DNA from: JBAZTO01 sp041661865
Lineage (GTDB): Bacteria > Planctomycetota > Phycisphaerae > SM23-33
Reading direction: 5' to 3'
Length of the DNA stretch: 64,000 bases
Assembly (NCBI GenBank): GCA_041661865.1
Contig: JBAZTO010000002.1
Coordinates: 1-64,000 of the forward strand
The notes below the pieces were generated by a model. It saw only the letters and a program-made list of their open reading frames with translations. It was not told the origin of the DNA and made no database searches. Positions 36,249 through 44,251 of this stretch are shown piece by piece; positions within the stretch are counted from its first letter, which is position 1, and each line of letters starts with the position of its first letter. Both the position numbers and the translations under genes were made by a program.

Positions 36249-37589
36249 ATGGCTACCGTCGATTTAGCTTTGTGGCAGCGAATCATTCAACAGGTAGTGG
36301 CGACGGGTGGGAATATTATCCGGCCCTGGTTTACGGCGTTGGAACCGATTTCACTGGAACACGGTTTGCTTGAGATCCAGGTTCCCGGCCGGCAGGAGCA
36401 GGATTATTGCCGACAGCACGCCACACGCCTGTTTACTGAAGCCGCGCAGGCGGCCACGGGAATGCTCGTGGGCGTCTGCTTCCTGACCAAGGCCGACCGC
36501 GGCCAAGATGATCTTCCCTCCTCGTCCTACGTGGAAGAGACACATAACGCTGCGCAGGAAGGCCTGCCTTTCAGCGAGGACTACACCTTCGAGGCCTTCG
36601 TCACCGGCCCGTGCAACCGATTGGCCCACGCCGCGTGCATGGCCGTCAGCGACTCGCCGGGCAAGACCTACAATCCGCTCTACCTCCACGGCAGCGCCGG
36701 ACTGGGCAAGACGCACCTGCTCCAGGCCACCTGCCGCAAGGTCGCCGCGGGCATCCCCAACGCCAAAATCTGCGTGCTGTCCTGCGAGATGTTCGTCAAC
36801 CACTTCATCGACGCCATTGCCAAGGGCCAAATTCACGACTTCCGTTATCGCTACCGCCACGCCGACGTGCTGGCCATCGACGATATCCAGTTCCTCTCCG
36901 ACCACGAACAGTCGCAGGAAGAATTCTTCCACACCTTCAACACGCTGTACCAGTCGCAAAAGCAGATCATCCTGTCCTCCGACCGCGGGCCAGGGCAGAT
37001 CCCCGACCTGGAGGAGCGCCTCGTCAGCCGCTTCAACTGGGGCCTGGTGGCGCAGATCGATCGGCCGTGCTACGAGACGCGAGTGGCCATCGTTCGCAAG
37101 AAGGCCAAGCTCCGTCATATCGATCTGCCCGAAGACGTGGTCTGCTTCATCGCCGGCGTGATCGACTCCAACACCCGCGAGTTGGAAGGCGCCATCGCCA
37201 AGGTGGCCATGCTGGCGCAGGTAACCGATCGCAAAATGGACATCCCGCTGGCCGAGGAGGCCCTGGGCACTGAGACCACCGCCGCCCAGCGCCGCCCGAT
37301 CACCGTCGAGGCGATCCTGGGGGCTGTGACTTCGCGGTTCAACGTGCGCCTCTCGGACCTACAGTCCAAGAAGCGCAGCCGCTCCATCTCCTTCCCGCGA
37401 CAGGTGTGCATGTACCTGGCCCGCAACCTCACCCGCCACAGTCTGGAGGAAATCGGCGGCTACTTCGGCGGACGCGACCACACCACCGTTATCCATGCCA
37501 ACAAGATCATCGAGGGAATGCGACACAGCGATGCCCACCTCCAGGCGACGTTGGACCTGATCGCCGACGAGCTCCGTGGCCGGGCCTGA
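36249..37589 (+). CDS. dnaA: Chromosomal replication initiator DnaA
   Basis: 446 aa from ATG 36249 (MATVDLALWQRII), which has GAAAGG upstream and starts the family N-terminus; a longer frame to 36129 adds a non-conserved tail. Domain III AAA+: Walker A LHGSAGLGKTHLLQ, Walker B VLAIDDIQFLSD, sensor-1 region ILSSDRGPGQI, and arginine finger RLVSRFNWGLV. Domain IV DNA binding: FPRQVCMYLARNLT and GGYFGGRDHTTVIHANKII. It binds DnaA boxes at oriC and opens it. Adjacent to dnaE and to the candidate origin. Confidence 0.96.
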   Translation: MATVDLALWQRIIQQVVATGGNIIRPWFTALEPISLEHGLLEIQVPGRQEQDYCRQHATRLFTEAAQAATGMLVGVCFLTKADRGQDDLPSSSYVEETHNAAQEGLPFSEDYTFEAFVTGPCNRLAHAACMAVSDSPGKTYNPLYLHGSAGLGKTHLLQATCRKVAAGIPNAKICVLSCEMFVNHFIDAIAKGQIHDFRYRYRHADVLAIDDIQFLSDHEQSQEEFFHTFNTLYQSQKQIILSSDRGPGQIPDLEERLVSRFNWGLVAQIDRPCYETRVAIVRKKAKLRHIDLPEDVVCFIAGVIDSNTRELEGAIAKVAMLAQVTDRKMDIPLAEEALGTETTAAQRRPITVEAILGAVTSRFNVRLSDLQSKKRSRSISFPRQVCMYLARNLTRHSLEEIGGYFGGRDHTTVIHANKIIEGMRHSDAHLQATLDLIADELRGRA

Positions 37590-38046
37590 CGGGGCACTAA
37601 CCGCAGATCAAGCAACGGAGTCTCAACAGGCTGGTGTGGAAAGCCCCTTAACAACTTGTCTGGCTTGCTGTTGGTTTCCGACCCTTATCAAAGGCCCCAA
37701 CAGTCGCGGGAAAGGTTAAAATTCTCCCTCATGGTCAAGTCGACAGCGGCCATAAGGAACCGTCAAAGGATTCAACAGGTTATTCACGGGTTCAAAGGAC
37801 TCTTTCGTTGGCCGTAACGGCTTGCTGTTGTGTGGGTTGGCAATGTTCACCCCGTCTGTGCCAACACCAACAACAGGAACTATCTTCTACTACGATGAGA
37901 GAACTCCCTATCTATCTATAAGAAGATACCCCAGCCGGGCCTGGGCACAAAGTCCGAGTTCCTCTTACCTCGTATGGAGAGGCTCACTATAATTCCCGGT
38001 TGCACGAAAGAGTACAACACGTTGGTCCGATCATGGAATTAAGAGA
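37590..38046. other. Candidate replication origin (oriC)
   Basis: 457-bp gap directly downstream of dnaA with no supported ORF and visibly lower GC than its neighbours. TTATTCACG (37780-37788) is one mismatch from the DnaA box consensus, and TGTGGAAAG (37635-37643) is a weaker reverse match. The hexamer CAACAG or its complement CTGTTG recurs at least six times. An AT-rich run (CTATCTATCTATAAG) lies near 37910-37925. No tight cluster of perfect boxes is seen, so the call is tentative. Confidence 0.4.
37965..37993 (+). promoter_or_regulatory. Promoter of the MgtE-like gene
   Basis: TTACCT (37965-37970), 17-bp spacer and perfect TATAAT (37988-37993), about 54 bp before the ATG at 38047. Confidence 0.5.
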
Positions 38047-39069
38047 ATGACGAACTGGAACAATGGCGAGAACCAGAACATCAAGGCCCCGGCAGAGAAA
38101 GACCTGAGCCGGCCGGTGCTGGAGTTTCTCACGCCGGCAGAGACCGCACTGTCGGCGGAGTGGACTGTCGGGCAGGCATTCAAGTCCCTGCGTGGCCGAC
38201 CTCTACAACACAAGATCGCCTACTTCTATATTGTCGATCGGGACCAGCGACTCCTGGGTGTCGTTCCCACGCGCAAATTGCTACTGGCCGAGCCCACCTG
38301 CACGATAAGCGAACTGGCTGATCAACCGGCCATCAGCATCGGAGATACCGCCACCCTCGGCCAGGCCCTGGAAGTATTCGCCCGGCATCGGCTGCTGGCC
38401 CTGCCGGTGGTGGACGAGCAAGGCCGGCTGCTGGGAGTTGTGGATGTGCAACTTTACACCGACGAAGTGCTGGACCTGGCCAAGTCACGGCAGATACACG
38501 ACCTTTTCCAGTTGATGGGTGTTTCGGTGGAGCAGCTTCGGCGCGGCACGGCCGTGTCGGGCTTTGCCGAGCGGATGCCGTGGCTGCTGTGCAATATCGC
38601 CGGCGGCATCGCCTGCGCGATGATCGCCCAGCATTTCAACCTCGTGTTGGGCAAGGTTCTGTTGCTGGCCATGTTCATCCCGCTGGTCTTGACGCTGAGC
38701 GAGTCGGTGTCGATCCAGTCGATGACGCTGACGTTGTATTACCTTCACGGGCCATCACCGCGGTGGCGCCGCCTGGGGCGTCGGCTGGGGCTGGAGTGGC
38801 GAACGAGCCTGCTGCTGGGCGCGACCAGTGCGGTCTGCGTGATGCTGGCCTCGTCGTTCTGGGGGCAAGGCTTTTTGCCGGCCGCGGTCATAGGCTTCAG
38901 CATCCTCCTGGCGGCGGTGTCGTCGGCGACGCTGGGCGTGGTCTTGCCGACGCTGCTGCACGTGCTGCGGCTGGACCCGAAGGTCGCCGCCGGCCCGGTG
39001 GTGCTGATGCTGGGCGACATGATCACCACGGCTGTCTACCTGGGCATGGGCACTTGGTGGCTGACCTGA
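38047..39069 (+). CDS. MgtE-family transporter with CBS pair, short form
   Basis: 340 aa. An N-terminal CBS-domain pair (about 30-165: GVVPTRKLLLAEPTCTISEL, RLLALPVVDEQGRLLGVVDVQL) is joined to a membrane domain of five helices. FIPLVLTLSESVSIQSM corresponds to the MgtE FxPLLxxxGGNxGxQ segment but with ESVSIQ in place of GGNxGxQ. The C-terminus has VLMLGDMITTAVYLGMG. The N-terminal superhelical Mg2+-sensing domain of MgtE is missing, and the altered motif means ion specificity may differ. Mg2+ or another divalent ion is the likely substrate. Confidence 0.85.
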   Translation: MTNWNNGENQNIKAPAEKDLSRPVLEFLTPAETALSAEWTVGQAFKSLRGRPLQHKIAYFYIVDRDQRLLGVVPTRKLLLAEPTCTISELADQPAISIGDTATLGQALEVFARHRLLALPVVDEQGRLLGVVDVQLYTDEVLDLAKSRQIHDLFQLMGVSVEQLRRGTAVSGFAERMPWLLCNIAGGIACAMIAQHFNLVLGKVLLLAMFIPLVLTLSESVSIQSMTLTLYYLHGPSPRWRRLGRRLGLEWRTSLLLGATSAVCVMLASSFWGQGFLPAAVIGFSILLAAVSSATLGVVLPTLLHVLRLDPKVAAGPVVLMLGDMITTAVYLGMGTWWLT

Positions 39070-39742
39070 TCCGGACACAACCTGGCAGGCCTCGCCAATC
39101 CATCTGTGCCCGACGATCCGCCCTCCAGCCACACGGCCCACGCCCCGCTGTAGCGCGTTACATTGCCGTAGGGGCTGTAGGTGTAGCGTTCCACCACCGT
39201 CCCGGAGGGGTTGACCAACGCCGTGACGTTCATGCTCGCGTCGGTCTGATAGTAAAGCCGCTCTTCCAAACCAGAACTCGCCTTGCCCAGGATGCCGGTG
39301 CTGTTGTTGGCGTCGGCGTTGCGGTCCCGAAGCACCGGCGAATCAATGTACCGCAGCGACCAGACGTACTGCTCTTCCGGCGAGGTCGCCAGGAGTTGGA
39401 ACGGAGACCCACCCGACGGGTCGGCCCGCGTTTCCAGCAATTGCCACGAGGCGTTGTAGTAGTACTCCTTGGCCATCCAGGTGCCAAGGGAGTAGGGGCG
39501 ACGGTCACGAATCCGCCGGCCCAGGCCGTCGTAACGGTACTCCATGTAAATCTCGTCGCTGCCGTCATAGGCGGTCGTCAGGCGGTTCCACGCATCGTAC
39601 CGGAAGGCGTGGGACGTCGACACGTCGGCCACGCTGCCCGCGACGGTCATGTTGCCCGGCGCGTCCTGCGTCACCGCCGCCCAATAGGCCCCGTTGCAGG
39701 TCACGTCGGTGATCTGGTTGGCCCGGTCATGCTGGCGGGGCA
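39036..39742 (-). pseudogene. Rhs/YD-repeat core remnant
   Basis: Reading on the minus strand, from about 39742, YD repeats are clear: DRANQITDVTCN, FRYDAWNRLTTAYDG, EYRYDGLGRRIRD, then VVERYTYSPYGNVTRYSG. It has no start of its own and follows directly after the immunity-like gene stop at 39743. After the TYSPYGN segment it shifts into a short unrelated tail and stops at 39036, overlapping the mgtE 3' end. It therefore looks like the beginning of an orphan Rhs cassette whose tip was lost. The 63 bp 39135-39197 are identical to 40840-40902. Confidence 0.8.
39135..39197 (-). repeat. 63-bp direct repeat, copy in rhs remnant
   Basis: Identical over 63 bp to 40840-40902. It encodes VVERYTYSPYGNVTRYSGA, the conserved end of the Rhs core, which is the usual recombination site for swapping toxin tips. 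Confidence 0.85.
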
Positions 39743-40090
39743 CTACACTGTCCCGCGGTAGTTGTCCTGATTCTTTTGTGTTCTTCCCGGCCGTGTTGTA
39801 TATAGCGACCACACCACACCAACGATAAACGCATATCCACCCCATATTGCGGAAGTTGCACATATCAGAGTAGCTAGTCCGGAGTCGTCAGAAATGAGAA
39901 CTGTCGCTGGTACGGTGGCTGGAAGTTCTACAACAAAATACAATAAGGCAAGAACGTTTCCTGAATGGGGAGTTGGTGCCACCCAACCAATCATCCACGG
40001 GATCGACAGGCAATAATGAAATAATGTCGCCACAATACCCCATGTAGCACCTTTCGCGAGTGTCCCTTTATAGCGACTTCGAGGCAGCAT
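39743..40090 (-). CDS. Probable membrane immunity protein of the Rhs toxin
   Basis: 115 aa. Three transmembrane helices: about 13-35 (WGIVATLFHYCLSIPWMIGW), 44-64 (VLALLYFVVELPATVPATVL) and 73-100 (ATLICATSAIWGGYAFIVGV). It lies 29 bp downstream of the toxin-tip gene on the same strand, the normal position of an immunity gene. Composition is more AT-rich than neighbours. No family recognised; the role is inferred from position only. Confidence 0.55.
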   Translation of the reverse strand: MLPRSRYKGTLAKGATWGIVATLFHYCLSIPWMIGWVAPTPHSGNVLALLYFVVELPATVPATVLISDDSGLATLICATSAIWGGYAFIVGVVWSLYTTRPGRTQKNQDNYRGTV

Positions 40091-40119
40091 TGTGCCCTTC
40101 TTTCCAAGACATCGTCACT

Positions 40120-40902
40120 TTATAAGAGATCATCAGCCTTAGTTTTCTCCGTGTTGGCATCAGTGGGAAGGACAATATTGTCTAAGTCTTCCTCCATCCA
40201 TGCCTTCTCGGATTCCTCCTGAACCTCATCCCAGAATCTGCTCAGTACATCATCCGTGTACTCCTCTGCATTGTCGATGTAGGGACTCTGCGACAAATCA
40301 GCAACCCCTGCAGCATGCCCGAGCCAACTGCCTCTTCCGTCATCATAATGTGAAGCGCTGTCTTGCGCAGTGTGAAGGGCCTGTCCAAGATTGAACATTG
40401 CCGTACTCTTGTCCCCATTTGCATATTCGTAGGCTGCCCACTCGATCATCTTCGTGGCATGTGTACGCGCCTCCCCCTCGTATCCAAGCATCCAATGTCT
40501 CTTGTTATCAAGAAACCACCTCGTATCGGTCGCCAAGTTGCTGGCTGTTGCCTGCTTAATCTCATTGGGGGTGAACCCCCTCGCAATCATCCCGTCACGT
40601 GTAAGCCGGGTGTGGACGGCAGACGAATATAACCCAAGTGGATCCACCGCATTGGGCACCATTCCCCCGCAGTACTGATACAGATTCATCCCATCGACAT
40701 ACCCGATCGGGTCTCTGGACATCCAGCGGCCGTAGAGGGGATGGTACCAGCGGTTGCGGGCCAGGAGCAAGCCGGTATCGCGGTCGCGCCAGTAGCCGGC
40801 GAACAGGACGCTGTTCCTGTAGGTCGTCTCCGACTGCGAGGCCCACGCCCCGCTGTAGCGCGTTACATTGCCGTAGGGGCTGTAGGTGTAGCGTTCCACC
40901 AC
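40120..40902 (-). CDS. Truncated Rhs tip with phospholipase-C-like toxin domain
   Basis: 260 aa from a GTG at 40902. The N-terminal part is the end of an Rhs core: VERYTYSPYGNVTRYSG, GYWRDRDTGLLLARNRWY and the terminal DPIGYVDGMNLYQYCG...DPLGL. From about residue 90 the tip differs: HTRLTRDGMIARGF, then MFNLGQALHTAQDSASHYDD. The LGxALHTxQDxxxH pattern resembles metal-binding helices of zinc-dependent phospholipase C/S1-P1-type enzymes, so a membrane-lipid toxin is my best guess. The upstream core is missing: the reading frame runs back to the ompH stop at 40953. This is an orphan cassette and may not be expressed or delivered. Confidence 0.75.
   Translation of the reverse strand: MVERYTYSPYGNVTRYSGAWASQSETTYRNSVLFAGYWRDRDTGLLLARNRWYHPLYGRWMSRDPIGYVDGMNLYQYCGGMVPNAVDPLGLYSSAVHTRLTRDGMIARGFTPNEIKQATASNLATDTRWFLDNKRHWMLGYEGEARTHATKMIEWAAYEYANGDKSTAMFNLGQALHTAQDSASHYDDGRGSWLGHAAGVADLSQSPYIDNAEEYTDDVLSRFWDEVQEESEKAWMEEDLDNIVLPTDANTEKTKADDLL
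40840..40902 (-). repeat. 63-bp direct repeat, copy in toxin-tip gene
   Basis: Partner of 39135-39197, identical in all 63 bp. The two copies bracket the toxin and immunity genes, so recombination between them would delete the cassette. Confidence 0.85.
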
Positions 40903-40952
40903 TTGGCCGTTCTTTGAGTCAGGGCGAGCGATGAATCCAAGTCGCCTTCCGC

Positions 40953-41570
40953 TTACTTGCTTTCGCTTCGGTAGCTTTCGTTGAGGCGAGAGAGCACGTC
41001 CTTGGTGATGTCCAGGGCCGGGTCGCTATAGATGACCTTGCGGGTTCGGATTTGCTCGATGACCTGCTCGGTTTCCCGCGCCTCGACCAGTTCCTGCTCG
41101 CGGTAGAGCACCAGGTTGTAGCCCTGTTCCTTGGCCACCTTTCCGATGGTTTGCTGGATCTGGTTGTACAGTTCGATGGTCAGGCGGCGATGCTCGGAGA
41201 GCAGCATGGTCTCCTGGACCTGCTTGTTGACGGCGCGGTCGATCGTCAGCCGCTGCAGCTCAGAGAGGCGGGCCTGGTATTCCTTGCTTCCCTGCTTGAG
41301 GCCTTCGAGCTCCATCTGGAGGGCGTCGATGGCCTTGCCGCGTTTTTCATCCTCGGCCAGCGCCGCCTGTCGCTTGTCGGCCAGGGTGGCCAGTTCGTCC
41401 TTGGCGCGCTTGTAGTTGGTGAAGAGGTCCTGCACATCGCAGACGGCGGCCTTGGCGACGATCGCGGTGGCCGGCGCCGAGGCTGTCTGGGCGAAGCTTT
41501 CCTTCAGCAGCAGCCCAGCCGCGACGGCCAGGGCAGCGACCAGGGCAACGATAGTGTATGTCTTTCTCAT
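40953..41570 (-). CDS. OmpH/Skp-family periplasmic chaperone
   Basis: 205 aa. N-terminal signal peptide (MRKTYTIVALVAALAVAAGLL, cleavage near FAQTASA). A long coiled-coil region (about 60-150, including KRQAALAEDEKRGKAIDALQ) and the C-terminal beta core (EQGYNLVLYREQELVEA, ARETEQV) match OmpH/Skp. It would hold unfolded outer-membrane proteins for the BamA machine encoded 45 bp upstream. Start ATG 41570. The rhs tip remnant begins right after its stop. Confidence 0.88.
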   Translation of the reverse strand: MRKTYTIVALVAALAVAAGLLLKESFAQTASAPATAIVAKAAVCDVQDLFTNYKRAKDELATLADKRQAALAEDEKRGKAIDALQMELEGLKQGSKEYQARLSELQRLTIDRAVNKQVQETMLLSEHRRLTIELYNQIQQTIGKVAKEQGYNLVLYREQELVEARETEQVIEQIRTRKVIYSDPALDITKDVLSRLNESYRSESK

Positions 41571-41615
41571 GGCTAAACCTTTCCTGATGATGATTGAAAC
41601 TCCGTTTTGTCGCGA

Positions 41616-43982
41616 TCAGAACGACCAGCCCACCGAGAAGCTGAAAATCTGCGTATCGTCGTCGCTGGCCTTGGTAATGGGGAAGCCGAAGTCGAAGCTC
41701 ATGGGCACCTGTCCCAGCAGCGGCAGCACCCACCGCACGCCGAAACCCACCGAGGAGCGATATTCCGTGATGCCGAAGTCCTTTTCCACCGTGCCGGTGT
41801 CCACGAACAATGCGCCGCGGAGCTGCTCGCCGATGAGCGGGAAGGTGTACTCGCTGTTGGCCAGGAGCATGAAGTCGCCGCCGATGGGCTCGCCGCGCCC
41901 CGGCTCGCCCGCGCTGCGGGGGCTGATGCCGCGATACTTGAAGCCGCGAATCGAGCCGGTGCCGCCGCCGTAGAACTTCTCGAAGACCGGGGCGTCGCCG
42001 AAGATCTGGCCCGCCGCCAGGCGCGAGGCCAGGATGTGCTTGCGGTTGAGGGCGTCAGTCATCAGCGTGCGGTAGTGGCGGTAGTCGATATTGAGGCGGC
42101 CGAAGTTCCAGTCGCCGAAGATCTGCTCGTAGCTGACGGTGAAGCGGTCGCCGGTGGAGGGGGCCCAGCGGCTGTCGGTGCGGTCGCGGGTGAGGCTGGC
42201 CTTGGGGCCAATCAGGAAGTTGCCGCCCTTGGCCTCGCGGACTTCCGGCGGGGCGTGGTGATCGAGGTCGTCGATATTGACTTCCTCGACGCGGCCGGCC
42301 AACTCGCCGTACCAACTGTTGGCGAAGCGGCGCCCCAGGCTGGGCACGTAGCCGACGCGGCGCTCCATGTACGTTTCGCGCTCGCGCTGGAAGTAGTAGA
42401 TCTTCTGGCCCAGGGAGAGGTTCTTGTCGCCCAGGGCCGGGTCGAACCACTCGATGGCGGCCTGCGAAAGCTCCGTGCCCGGCTCGACCGAAACCGTCAG
42501 CACCTGCCCGCCGCCCTTGAAGGCCCGCCCGTTCTTCCAGTCCTGCTGGGTGGGCCAGTGGTAGAGGTCGAAGTTCTTCTGCCGCAGTGTGACGTTGCCG
42601 CTGAGGCCGTTATTGGAGGAAACGCCCACGCCGATGATGAACTCGGCGGTCTGGGCCTCGTCGACCTTCACCATCGCGTCGCGGACGCCCGCGGCGGTGC
42701 CCTCGGGCGTGATGGTCACCTTGTTGAACAGCCGCGTGTCCATCAGCCGCTTGCGCGATTCCTCGGCGGCCACCGTGTCGAAAAGCTGCTCGGGGAAGAA
42801 CCGCAGCTCCCGCCGGATGACGCGCTCCTGCGTGACGCTGTTGCCGCGGACCTCGATCCGCCCGACGTGGTACTGGTCCTTTTCGACGATGTCGAAGAGC
42901 AGGTTGACCATCGCCGGCGGCTGCTCGTTGGGGTTGGCGGGCGCGACGAACTGCCGGCTGGCCTTGACGGTGGCGTCGACATAGCCGATCTCGCCGTAGG
43001 CGTCCTGGATGGCCTTGGTGTCCTGCTCCATGCCGCTGGAGGTGAAGAAGGCCCCGCCGCCCATGAGGAGCTTCTTGAGCAGCTCGTCGTTGGCGAACAC
43101 CAGGTTGCCGTGGAAGACGACGTTATTGACGCGATAGCGCGTCCCCTCTTGGATGAGGAAGACGATCGTCACGCGGCTGCGGTCGGGGGAAAACTCGATC
43201 CTGCGTCCGACCTGGACGTCCAGGAAACCCTGATCGACATACAGGCCGCGGAGGGTCTCGACGTCGCGGTCGACCTGCTCGGTGTCCAGGATGCCCTGGA
43301 CGAACGGCCAGAACCGCGTGCTGGAGGCGATGGACATCTTGAGCTTGAGCCAGGAGAAGAAGGTGTTGCCCTCAAAGCGGATGCCGCGGACGAAGCCGCG
43401 GGGCCCTTCGCGGATCTGGTAGACGACCTTGCCCGACGAGAGGGCGTCGGCGTCGACGGTGACCTCGGACTGGGCGTAACCCTTGTCGCGATACTTGGCC
43501 TCGATGGCCTTTCGGCCGGTCTCGACGATGAAGCGGTCCATCGGGTCTCCGACGCCGAAGGTCAGCTCCTTCATCAGCTCGCCGGTCTTGATGGCCTTGT
43601 TGCCCGAGATAGTCAGCGCGCTGATGGTGCCGCGCTCCGAAACGGTGAAGGTGACGATGACGCCCTTGTTGGTGGGCGTCCGGGTCACCAGCACGTTGGA
43701 GAACTGCCGCGTCTCGAGCAGGCGTTGCTCGTCGGCTTTGACCACCGACTCGTCGTAAGGGTTGCCCGCGCGGGTCTTGACGTGAGAGAGGACCGCGGCG
43801 GTCGAGAGGCGGTTGTTGCCCTGCACGCGGACTTCGAGTACCTGGCGCGAGGGGGCGGGGCTGTCGTCGTCGGCGACCAGAATAGAGACGGCGACGCACA
43901 AGGCTGCGGCCAGGGCAAAGGCACGTCGCAGGTTCCCAATCACATTGGCTCCCAAGCCTTGCATGAAACTCGCATCATCCAT
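41616..43982 (-). CDS. bamA: Outer-membrane assembly factor BamA (POTRA + beta-barrel)
   Basis: About 788 aa. Signal sequence FALAAALCVAVSILVA, then several POTRA domains (VRVQGNNRLSTAAVLSHVKT, ISGNKAIKTGELMKEL, VVFHGNLVFANDELLKKL, IEVRGNSVTQERVIRREL) and a C-terminal barrel with the family core GGGTGSIRGFKYRGISPR (loop 6) and terminal SFDFGFPITKASDDDTQIF...SFSVGWSF. The ATG could be 43982 (used here) or 43964; an upstream start at 44126 adds a non-signal tail. It inserts beta-barrel proteins in the outer membrane. Forms an operon with ompH. Confidence 0.92.
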   Translation of the reverse strand: MDDASFMQGLGANVIGNLRRAFALAAALCVAVSILVADDDSPAPSRQVLEVRVQGNNRLSTAAVLSHVKTRAGNPYDESVVKADEQRLLETRQFSNVLVTRTPTNKGVIVTFTVSERGTISALTISGNKAIKTGELMKELTFGVGDPMDRFIVETGRKAIEAKYRDKGYAQSEVTVDADALSSGKVVYQIREGPRGFVRGIRFEGNTFFSWLKLKMSIASSTRFWPFVQGILDTEQVDRDVETLRGLYVDQGFLDVQVGRRIEFSPDRSRVTIVFLIQEGTRYRVNNVVFHGNLVFANDELLKKLLMGGGAFFTSSGMEQDTKAIQDAYGEIGYVDATVKASRQFVAPANPNEQPPAMVNLLFDIVEKDQYHVGRIEVRGNSVTQERVIRRELRFFPEQLFDTVAAEESRKRLMDTRLFNKVTITPEGTAAGVRDAMVKVDEAQTAEFIIGVGVSSNNGLSGNVTLRQKNFDLYHWPTQQDWKNGRAFKGGGQVLTVSVEPGTELSQAAIEWFDPALGDKNLSLGQKIYYFQRERETYMERRVGYVPSLGRRFANSWYGELAGRVEEVNIDDLDHHAPPEVREAKGGNFLIGPKASLTRDRTDSRWAPSTGDRFTVSYEQIFGDWNFGRLNIDYRHYRTLMTDALNRKHILASRLAAGQIFGDAPVFEKFYGGGTGSIRGFKYRGISPRSAGEPGRGEPIGGDFMLLANSEYTFPLIGEQLRGALFVDTGTVEKDFGITEYRSSVGFGVRWVLPLLGQVPMSFDFGFPITKASDDDTQIFSFSVGWSF

Positions 43983-44110
43983 GAGCGCGCTACAGTGCCG
44001 CGGGCGTCGCAAACCCGCGGAGGCGGTCTCCGCCGACACTTCGGGCGCAGCTACAAGCCGCTGCGATAGATACCGCACGGCCCGGCGAATTGTCAATGAA
44101 GTTCTACGGA

Positions 44111-44178
44111 CTGGCCGCGAGCGCAAAGCGAGCGGTAATTGCCCTCGAACACTCCGCTCGCTTTGCGCTCGCGGCTAG
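44111..44178. repeat. Inverted pair of REP sequences
   Basis: CTGGCCGCGAGCGCAAAGCGAGCGG would exceed 20 bases, so by position: the direct copy is 44111-44135 (core GCGAGCGCAAAGCGAGC) and its inverted copy 44154-44178, separated by 18 bp. This is the same 25-bp family as the tandem array at 49401 and gives a BIME-like stem, located between bamA and lpxD promoters. Confidence 0.85.
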
Positions 44179-44251
44179 TGTGCCAGTTGCCGACAGCCGG
44201 AGGGAGGAGTCTTGCCGCCGGGGCGGGCCGCCGGTATGATGCCCCGCTGGA

